39,888 bases of DNA from contig NZ_JAOZVR010000104.1 of assembly GCF_025869515.1 (NCBI RefSeq), positions 1 to 39,888 on the forward strand. The letters are read 5' to 3'. Shown in pieces: positions 34,122 through 39,888 of the stretch. Positions within the stretch are counted from its first letter, which is position 1; each line of letters opens with the position of its first letter. This DNA comes from Ferrovibrio sp. Lineage in GTDB: Bacteria; Pseudomonadota; Alphaproteobacteria; Ferrovibrionales; Ferrovibrionaceae. Position numbers and translations under genes: made by a program. Below the pieces are notes generated by a model. It was not told where the DNA came from, did not search any database, and worked only from the letters and a program-made list of their open reading frames with translations.

Positions 34122-34283
34122 GCCGTCGGCGGTCGCGGGGAGACTCGATGCGAAATAATGCAGGCCGCAGACATACCACAGGCGGCGGCTCTTTTAACCC
34201 CTCACGCGTTGGCCTTATGATACCGCACGGGAGCGATAAGCCCGCGCCAAGACGCCTGTAGCAAACCGGAAACGCAGAGAACA

Positions 34284-36560
34284 ATGAGCGACTCGAAAAG
34301 CCAGTCCCTGTACGACGATGCCCTCGAATTCCACAAGATGGGCCAGCCCGGCAAGCTGGAAGTGGTGCCGACCAAGCCGATGGCGACCACCCGCGATCTC
34401 AGCCTGGCCTACAGCCCCGGCGTCGCCGCCCCCTGCCTGGAAATCCAGAAGAACCCGGACACCGCCTACGACTACACCTCGCGCGGCAACATGGTGGCGG
34501 TGATCTCGAACGGCACCGCGGTGCTGGGCCTGGGCAATCTCGGCGCGCTCGCCGGCAAGCCGGTGATGGAAGGCAAGGCGGTGCTGTTCAAGCGCTTCGC
34601 CGATGTCGACTGCATCGACCTGGAAGTCGATACCGAGAATGTCGACGAATTCGTCAATGCGGTGCGCTATCTCGGCCCCAGCTTCGGCGGCATCAATCTG
34701 GAAGACATCAAGGCGCCGGAATGCTTCGTGATCGAGCAGCGGCTGCGCGAGCTGATGGACATTCCGATCTTCCATGACGACCAGCACGGCACGGCGATCA
34801 TCGCCGCCGCCGGCATGATCAACGCGCTGCATCTGACCGGCCGCGACATCAAGGATGCCAAAATGGTGGTGAACGGTGCCGGTGCCGCCGGCATCGCCTG
34901 CACCGAACTGATGAAGGCGATGGGGATGCGGCATGAGAATGTCATCCTCTGCGACACCAAGGGCGTGGTCTACCAGGGCCGCACCGACGGCATGAACCAG
35001 TGGAAGTCGGCCCATGCGGTGAAGACCGCGGCACGCTCGCTGGAAGATGCCATGAAAGGCGCCGACGTGTTCTTCGGCCTGTCGGCCAAGGGCGCGGTGA
35101 CGTCTGACATGCTGCGCTCGATGGCGGCGCATCCGATCGTCTTCGCCATGGCCAATCCCGATCCGGAAATCACCCCGGAGGATGCGCTGGCGACGCGCGG
35201 CGACGTCATCATGGCCACGGGGCGCTCGGATTACCCGAACCAGGTCAACAACGTGCTCGGCTTCCCCTATATCTTCCGCGGCGCGCTGGATGTGCGCGCC
35301 CGGACGATCAACGACGAGATGAAGATCGCCGCCGCCGAGGCCATCGCCAAGCTGGCGCGCCAGGATGTGCCCGACGAGGTGGCCGCCGCCTACAAGGGCG
35401 ACCGGCCGAAATACGGCCCGGGCTATATCATCCCCTCGCCCTTCGATCCGCGCCTGATCGTCGATGTGCCGCTGGCGGTGGCCAAGGCGGCGGTGAAATC
35501 GGGCGTCGCGCGCAAGCCGATCACCGACTGGGCCGCCTATGCCGCCAAGCTGCGCGCCCGCCTCAACCCGACCGTCGGCTCGCTGCAGATATTCTTCGAC
35601 CAGGTGGTGCAGAATCCGAAACGCGTCGTCTTCGCCGAGGGCGAGGAAGAAACCGTGATCCGCGCCGCGCTCGAATTCCGCGCCGCCGGCTACGGCACGC
35701 CGGTGCTGATCGGCCGCAGCGAGCGGATCGAGGCGACCATGAAGGCCATCGGTCTGGCGAACCTGGACGGCTGCGAAATCCACAATGCCCGCATCAGCGA
35801 GCATAATGCCGAATATGCCGACTTCCTCTACCGGCGGCACCAGCGGCGCGGCCTGCTGCATCGCGACGTGCAGCGCTTCGTCAATCTCGACCGCAACGTG
35901 TTCGGCGCCTGCATGGTGGCCAACGGCCATGCCGATGCGATGATCACCGGCGTGACCCGCACCTATTCGGTGAGCTATGACGGCATCCGCATGGCGATCG
36001 ACGCCCAGCGCGGCCAGCGCGTGATGGGCCTCAGCATCATCGTCGCCAAGGGCCGCACGGTGTTCGTCGCCGACACCACGGTGACCGAGACGCCGAGCGC
36101 CAGCGATCTGTGCCAGATCGCCATCCAGGCCGCCAGGGCGGCGCGCCAGATGGGTCAGGAGCCGCGCGTCGCGCTGCTGTCGCATTCCAACTTCGGCAAC
36201 GCGCCGGGCGGCGTGGTGGAAGTGGTGCGCCATGCGGTGATGGAACTGGACTCGCTGGATGCCGGCGGCCACAAGGTGGATTTCGAATACGACGGCGAGC
36301 TGAATGCCCGCGTCGCGCTCAATCCAGACCTGATGAAGCTGTATCCCTTCTGCCGCCTGTCGGGTCCCGCGAACGTCCTGATCATGCCGGGCCTGCATTC
36401 GGCGCTGCTGTCGACGCAGCTGATGCAGGACCTCGGCGGCGGCACCGTGATCGGTCCGCTGCTGATCGGCCTGGAAAAGCCGGTGCAGATCGCGCAGATG
36501 GGCGCCAGCGTCAGCGACATCGTCAATCTGGCGGCGCTGGCGGCCTATAACGCGCGGTGA
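34284..36560 (+). CDS. maeB: NADP-dependent malic enzyme with phosphotransacetylase-like domain
   Basis: Oxidatively decarboxylates malate to pyruvate, with NADPH as product, in the cytoplasm. It has 758 residues. The catalytic part (1-430) shows [33 protein letters not shown], and the NAD(P)-binding loop [10 protein letters not shown] near residue 197; the C-terminal part (430-758) is the phosphotransacetylase-like domain ([18 protein letters not shown], then [15 protein letters not shown] and LMPG-type ending). That domain in MaeB proteins is regulatory (acetyl-CoA) rather than catalytic. Start ATG 34284. It is followed at once by repeat copy D. Confidence 0.96.
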   Translation: MSDSKSQSLYDDALEFHKMGQPGKLEVVPTKPMATTRDLSLAYSPGVAAPCLEIQKNPDTAYDYTSRGNMVAVISNGTAVLGLGNLGALAGKPVMEGKAVLFKRFADVDCIDLEVDTENVDEFVNAVRYLGPSFGGINLEDIKAPECFVIEQRLRELMDIPIFHDDQHGTAIIAAAGMINALHLTGRDIKDAKMVVNGAGAAGIACTELMKAMGMRHENVILCDTKGVVYQGRTDGMNQWKSAHAVKTAARSLEDAMKGADVFFGLSAKGAVTSDMLRSMAAHPIVFAMANPDPEITPEDALATRGDVIMATGRSDYPNQVNNVLGFPYIFRGALDVRARTINDEMKIAAAEAIAKLARQDVPDEVAAAYKGDRPKYGPGYIIPSPFDPRLIVDVPLAVAKAAVKSGVARKPITDWAAYAAKLRARLNPTVGSLQIFFDQVVQNPKRVVFAEGEEETVIRAALEFRAAGYGTPVLIGRSERIEATMKAIGLANLDGCEIHNARISEHNAEYADFLYRRHQRRGLLHRDVQRFVNLDRNVFGACMVANGHADAMITGVTRTYSVSYDGIRMAIDAQRGQRVMGLSIIVAKGRTVFVADTTVTETPSASDLCQIAIQAARAARQMGQEPRVALLSHSNFGNAPGGVVEVVRHAVMELDSLDAGGHKVDFEYDGELNARVALNPDLMKLYPFCRLSGPANVLIMPGLHSALLSTQLMQDLGGGTVIGPLLIGLEKPVQIAQMGASVSDIVNLAALAAYNAR

Positions 36561-36571
36561 TTATCCCATGC

Positions 36572-36717
36572 GTCATGGCCGGGCGTGTCCCGGCCATGAC
36601 ACATTTGAGTTTTTCCAACATCAATATCGTCATGCTCGGGCTTGTCCCGAGCATCCATCTGTCCGTTCCGATGCGCCGACAGAGAGGATGGACCCTCGGG
36701 ACAAGCCCGAGGGTGAC
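36572..36717. repeat. Paired-hairpin intergenic repeat, copy D (three hairpins)
   Basis: A perfect hairpin GTCATGGCCGGG / CCCGGCCATGAC (36572-36600), then a further pair at 36629-36658 (GTCATGCTCGGG / CCCGAGCATCCAT) and 36688-36717 (ATGGACCCTCGGG / CCCGAGGGTGAC). It begins 11 nt after the maeB stop. The rest of 36561-36799 shows no gene. Confidence 0.85.
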
Positions 36718-36799
36718 GGAATCTCTTCCGGGTTTATCAGCGCACATCCATTTATTTGATCGCGCCGCGTCTTGCACTGCAGCCGGGGCCGTTATGCTT

Positions 36800-37036
36800 T
36801 CAGGGCTGCCAGAACGGCCGGGCGAGCGCGATGTCGACCTGCGCACGCGTCAGCCCGACATCGCGCAACTGGGCATCGTTCAGCGTCTGCAATTCCGCGC
36901 GGATACGCCAGCGCGCCTGCAGATAAACGAGCCAGGCGAACCAGCCGAATGGCGACGGCAGATTCCAGGGCACGGCCGCAAGGTCGGGCCGCTGCATCTG
37001 CGGTTGGGATGGGGAACAGGTACCGCCACAAGACAT
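36800..37036 (-). CDS. DUF1127 family small protein
   Basis: Small protein of 78 residues with a C-terminal DUF1127 (YjiS-like) domain (RIRAELQTLNDAQLRDVGLT then RAQVDIALARPFWQP). Some alphaproteobacterial members bind RNA and affect phosphate and stress responses. The N-terminus has WNLPSPFGWFAWLVYLQARW, a hydrophobic stretch. A strong GGAGGTGA lies just upstream of ATG 37036. It has its own predicted promoter and is divergent from the serine hydrolase gene. Confidence 0.9.
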   Translation of the reverse strand: MSCGGTCSPSQPQMQRPDLAAVPWNLPSPFGWFAWLVYLQARWRIRAELQTLNDAQLRDVGLTRAQVDIALARPFWQP

Positions 37037-37137
37037 GTCTCACCTCCGAGAGGAGCGAGACAACGCTTGGCGGCCCATGATCTGAAATTGGACGGAGGGT
37101 CGCTGACCGGGCGGTTGTCGAAGGCCCGGTGACGGCG

Positions 37138-37165
37138 AAGATAATACGATGGGACACGAAGTCAA
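37138..37165 (-). promoter_or_regulatory. Probable promoter of the small DUF1127 gene
   Basis: On the minus strand, -35 TTGACT (37160-37165), a 16-bp spacer and -10 TATCTT (37138-37143). The predicted leader is about 95 nt. Confidence 0.42.
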
Positions 37166-37222
37166 TCGCGGAAATATCCGCCGCATTCGCCGGGCCAGCG
37201 TTCCGTGCTAGGCTTCAGTGCC

Positions 37223-38350
37223 ATGATCGCCCGCTTCGCCATTCTGGCCGCCCTGCTATCGGCCCCGGCAGCCCTTGCGCAGGACTGCGCGCCGCCGGCC
37301 GACCTGAAAGACGGCTGGGACATCGCCACGCCGCAGAGTCAGGGCATGGATGCCGCCCCGCTCTGCGATATCGGCGCGCGGTTCGAGGGCTGGAAGGAAG
37401 CCAATGCCCATGCCGTGCTGGTACTGCGCCACGGCAAGCTGGTCTACGAGAAATACTTCGCCGGCGAGGATCAGGAATGGGGCAAGTGGTCAATCGGCAT
37501 GATCCAGCACAATGCCGGACGGCTGCATGACGTGCGCTCGATCAGCAAGAGCGTGGTATCGCTGCTGACCGGCGTCGCAGTCGATCGCGGCTGGCTCTCG
37601 GTCGACCAATCTGTCTTCGCTTTCTTCCCCGAGCATGCCGACCTGCGCACGCCAGCGAAAGACCGCATCACCATCCGCCACCTGCTGACCATGTCGTCCA
37701 GCCTGGCCTGGGATGAAAGCCTGCCTTACAGCGACCGGCGCAACAGCGAAACCGCCATGAACAACGCAGCCGATGCCGCGCGTTACGTGCTGGAACAGCC
37801 GATGTGGCGGAGCGAGCCGGGTGACAACTACAATTACAGCGGCGGTTCGGCCGTGGTGCTGGCCGAAATCCTGCGCAAGGTCTCGGGCGGCATGGATATC
37901 ACCATGCTGTCGAAAACCCTGCTGTTCGATCCGCTCGGCATCACCGATTTCGAATGGGCGGTCTGGAACAATCGCCCGGTGATCGCCTCGGGTCTGCGCC
38001 TGCGCCCGCGTGACCTGGCCAAAGTCGGCCAGCTGGTGCTCGACGGGGGCAAGTGGCAGGGCCGGCAGATCGTGTCGGAAAAGTGGATCGCCGACAGCAT
38101 CGCGCCGCAGATCAACGGGCAGAGTCCGTTCTTCTATGGCTACCAGTGGTGGCTCGGCCGCTCGCTGCTCGATGGCAGGCAGGTCGACTGGGCGGCTGGT
38201 TTCGGTGAAGGCGGCCAGCGGGTCTTCATCATTCCGGAATTCGATATCGTGGTAGTGCTGAATTTCGGGTTGTATGGGCGCGGGTTGCAAGCCTATGTCG
38301 GCCCTTCAATCCTCAACCAGCATGTTCTACCAGCCGTGGTGAAGAAATGA
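37223..38350 (+). CDS. Exported serine hydrolase, beta-lactamase/class C family
   Basis: Serine hydrolase of the penicillin-binding / class C beta-lactamase-like fold, 375 residues. A signal peptide (FAILAALLSAPAALA, cleaved near A19) directs it to the periplasm. The active-site SxxK is S106-I-S-K109, followed by SVVSLLTGVAVDRGWLSVDQ and RITIRHLLTMSSSLAWDE. A tyrosine motif (NYNYSGGSAVVLAE) is the likely second catalytic element. A classical KTG box is not clear; GFGEGGQRVFIIPEFD lies in its place. Many such proteins are esterases or peptidases rather than beta-lactamases. ATG 37223 is the start; a GTG at 37205 is open but would displace the signal peptide. Confidence 0.9.
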   Translation: MIARFAILAALLSAPAALAQDCAPPADLKDGWDIATPQSQGMDAAPLCDIGARFEGWKEANAHAVLVLRHGKLVYEKYFAGEDQEWGKWSIGMIQHNAGRLHDVRSISKSVVSLLTGVAVDRGWLSVDQSVFAFFPEHADLRTPAKDRITIRHLLTMSSSLAWDESLPYSDRRNSETAMNNAADAARYVLEQPMWRSEPGDNYNYSGGSAVVLAEILRKVSGGMDITMLSKTLLFDPLGITDFEWAVWNNRPVIASGLRLRPRDLAKVGQLVLDGGKWQGRQIVSEKWIADSIAPQINGQSPFFYGYQWWLGRSLLDGRQVDWAAGFGEGGQRVFIIPEFDIVVVLNFGLYGRGLQAYVGPSILNQHVLPAVVKK

Positions 38351-38362
38351 GTTGTGATCTGT

Positions 38363-38382
38363 TGCTGACATAACTGTCAGCA
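38363..38382. promoter_or_regulatory. Palindrome TGCTGACA-TAAC-TGTCAGCA
   Basis: Perfect 8-bp inverted repeat with a 4-bp centre, 12 nt after the serine hydrolase stop and 98 nt before the next start. It may be an operator or a weak hairpin; no T-run follows directly. Confidence 0.4.
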
Positions 38383-38399
38383 CACATTCGTTTTATTTC

Positions 38400-38434
38400 A
38401 GCCGCCACGGCTTGCATGGCTGCGGCTTTTTCTT
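38400..38434 (+). terminator. Possible terminator after the serine hydrolase gene
   Basis: AGCCGC (38400-38405) pairs with GCGGCT (38422-38427), followed by TTTTTCTT. The stem is only 6 bp and the loop 16 nt, so it is weaker than the others. Confidence 0.45.
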
Positions 38435-38480
38435 ACCCTCCGCGCTGCCTTTCGGGGCGCAGTTTTCCCGCGGAGTTTCC

Positions 38481-39692
38481 ATGCGCATTCTCGCCTTCCT
38501 CGCTGTTGTTTTCCTCGCCCTGCCGACCTTCGCGCAGCCGCAGACGCTGGTGCGCATCGCCTTCATCGATCCGCTGTCGGGCCCGATGGCCGCCGTGACG
38601 CAGAACGGCCTGAACCATTTCCGCTTCATGGCCGAGCGGCTGTCGAGCGACCGGGTGAAATTCGAGGTCACCGGCTACGACAACAAGCTGAACCCGCAGG
38701 AAACCATCGTGCAGGCGCAGAAGGCGCTGGATGCCGGCATCCGCATCATCGCGCAGGGCAACGGGTCGGCCGCCGCCGGCGCGCTGACCGATTTCATCGC
38801 CAAGCATAACGAGCGCAATCCGGAGCAGGCCGCGCTGTATCTGAACTACGCCGCCGCCGATCCGGCGCTGACCAACGACAAATGCAGCGCGGCGCATTTC
38901 CGTTACGACGCCGATACCGACATGAAGATGCTGGCGCTGGCGAAATTCATCGGCGCGCGCAAGGAGATCAGGAAGGTGTACCTGATCAACCAGGATTATT
39001 CCTTCGGCCAGGCGGTGCGCGCCACCGCGCTGAACTTCATCAGGGCCGAGCGGCCGGATATCGAATTCGTCGGCGACGAACTGCATCCGCTGGCCAAGAT
39101 CAACGACTTCACACCCTATGTGACCAAGATCAAGGCGAGCGGTGCCGACAGCGTGATCACCGGCAACTGGGGCAACGATCTGGCGCTGCTGCTGAAGGCG
39201 GCGGCCGATGCCGGCCTGCAGGCCGGCTGGTACACCTATTACGCCAGCGGCGTCGGCAGCCCGACCATCGTGCGACAGACCGGCCTGGCGCATCGCGTGT
39301 TCGCCGTGCTGGAAGGCCATGCCAACCTGCCGCAGCAGGACAGGATCGAAGACGACTACCGCGCGCGGTTCGGCGGCAATTTCGTGGTGCCGCGCATCCG
39401 TCTGCTGATGGACATGCTGAACGATGCCGTGGTGAAAAGCGGCAGCGCCGAACCGCGCAGGCTGCAGCCGCTGCTGGCGCAATCGACGGCGAAGACCATG
39501 TATGGCGCGACCGCCGGCATGCGCGCCAGTGATCATCAGCTGCTGCAGGACCTGTATGTCGCCTCGCTCGGTCCGCTGGACGGCACGATGAAATACGACG
39601 AGGAAAAAACCGGCTGGGGCTGGAAGACGGCCGGCATGGTGAAGGCCGCCGACACCGCGCTGCCGACCAGTTGTAAAATGCCGGCTTTCTGA
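38481..39692 (+). CDS. Type 1 periplasmic binding protein (branched-chain amino acid ABC type)
   Basis: Exported solute-binding protein of the Leu/Ile/Val-binding family, 403 residues. A signal peptide (MRILAFLAVVFLALPTFA then QPQ) is followed by TLVRIAFIDPLSGPMAAVTQ. Family landmarks are VTGYDNKLNPQETIVQAQKA, GNGSAAAGALTDFIAKHNER, VYLINQDYSFGQAVRATALN, and VTKIKASGADSVITGNWGND. ATG 38481 has GGAG 6 nt upstream; a longer frame from 38412 adds a Cys- and Phe-rich tail with no signal character. No permease or ATPase gene lies on this side; the gene beyond 39838 is on the other strand. Confidence 0.9.
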   Translation: MRILAFLAVVFLALPTFAQPQTLVRIAFIDPLSGPMAAVTQNGLNHFRFMAERLSSDRVKFEVTGYDNKLNPQETIVQAQKALDAGIRIIAQGNGSAAAGALTDFIAKHNERNPEQAALYLNYAAADPALTNDKCSAAHFRYDADTDMKMLALAKFIGARKEIRKVYLINQDYSFGQAVRATALNFIRAERPDIEFVGDELHPLAKINDFTPYVTKIKASGADSVITGNWGNDLALLLKAAADAGLQAGWYTYYASGVGSPTIVRQTGLAHRVFAVLEGHANLPQQDRIEDDYRARFGGNFVVPRIRLLMDMLNDAVVKSGSAEPRRLQPLLAQSTAKTMYGATAGMRASDHQLLQDLYVASLGPLDGTMKYDEEKTGWGWKTAGMVKAADTALPTSCKMPAF

Positions 39693-39739
39693 CGAAAGCC
39701 GGTGGCTGCAGGATAGCGACGTTTTAAGTGGCCAAAATC

Positions 39740-39824
39740 GTCATCCTCGGGCTTGACCCGAGGACCTCTTGCCCATTTGCGAAAGGTCCTCGGCCAAGAA
39801 GCTCTTCTTGGGTCCGAGGACGAC
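39740..39824. repeat. Paired-hairpin intergenic repeat, copy E
   Basis: GTCATCCTCGGG / CCCGAGGACC (39740-39766) and AGGTCCTCGG with CCGAGGACGAC (39784-39824), the second carrying an inserted AAGAAGCTCTTCTT loop. It begins 47 nt after the binding-protein stop and ends 13 nt from the convergent gene tail. Confidence 0.8.
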
Positions 39825-39837
39825 GCTTGTATAAAAG

Positions 39838-39888
39838 TTACGACATCACCACCGGCGCGGTGACGAGATCGACCGGCTGGTCGAGATC
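39838..39888 (-). CDS. C-terminal end of an unidentified gene (partial)
   Basis: On the minus strand, 16 codons reading DLDQPVDLVTAPVVMS end in TAA at 39838-39840. The reading frame is open to the window edge. It is too short to name. Its stop lies right beside repeat copy E, which fits the 3'-end placement seen for the other copies. Confidence 0.45.
   Translation of the reverse strand, partial: DLDQPVDLVTAPVVMS

Noticed and set aside
31542..34220. Long plus-strand open frames opposite mutS
   Set aside because: Antisense shadows of mutS rich in Arg, Gln, His and Ala; no recognisable domain.
34215..36398. A 727-codon open frame on the minus strand over maeB
   Set aside because: Antisense shadow of a full-length malic enzyme gene; no family signature in its translation.

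Overview
The window is high-G+C bacterial chromosome, densely packed on both strands. Gene content points to an alphaproteobacterium, most likely Rhodospirillales-like. The evidence is the block glnD - murJ - trpS - DUF2333 - universal stress protein - nfuA, two PAS_5 proteins, DUF1127 proteins, a TAXI-type TRAP transporter, a fused malic enzyme (maeB) beside mutS, and CtrA- and CcrM-type sites upstream of a cell-wall amidase. The genus is not determined. I see no rRNA, tRNA, CRISPR array, insertion sequence or phage gene.

Layout. 1-6253 (minus strand): a truncated TauE/SafE permease, then an envelope group (amidase, DnaJ-like chaperone, Sel1-repeat protein, 17-kDa-antigen lipoprotein), a Bax-like glucosaminidase with a clear terminator, and nfuA. 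6430-8337 (plus): a class III adenylate cyclase and a PAS_5 protein. 8340-15657 (minus): universal stress protein, DUF2333 protein, trpS, murJ and glnD. 15705-21174: mixed short units holding an SDR dehydrogenase, two uncharacterised proteins, a lone periplasmic solute-binding protein, a LysE exporter, a Tat-exported intradiol dioxygenase, a TetR regulator and a DUF1127 protein. 21313-25537 (plus): a TRAP-TAXI transporter operon ending in a terminator, then VOC and DinB proteins. 25534-31349: PAS_5 protein, threonine synthase, a repeat-bearing gap, GFA protein, CPBP protease, YkgJ-type protein, cold-shock protein, a divergent Mug-type DNA glycosylase and a second lone solute-binding protein. 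31467-36560: mutS and maeB, divergent. 36800-39888: a small DUF1127 protein, an exported serine hydrolase, a type 1 periplasmic binding protein and the tail of one more gene.

How genes work together. GlnD (nitrogen sensing), MurJ (lipid II flipping), TrpS and NfuA are housekeeping. The amidase, glucosaminidase and MurJ all act on peptidoglycan. The TRAP permease and TAXI binding protein form a complete transporter. Three other binding proteins have no permease beside them in the window.

The most interesting signals are non-coding or at residue level. (1) A family of paired-hairpin repeats (5 loci), each just after the 3' end of a gene. (2) A CtrA-type box plus four GANTC sites upstream of the amidase. 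(3) A Mug-like glycosylase in which both expected active-site asparagines appear replaced. (4) A 21-bp tandem repeat readable as heptapeptides. (5) A probably leaderless tetR transcript with its operator in the promoter spacer. (6) A terminator that runs directly into the ribosome binding site of the next gene. I did not find a clear undescribed multi-gene system; all calls come from reading the sequence, with no database search.
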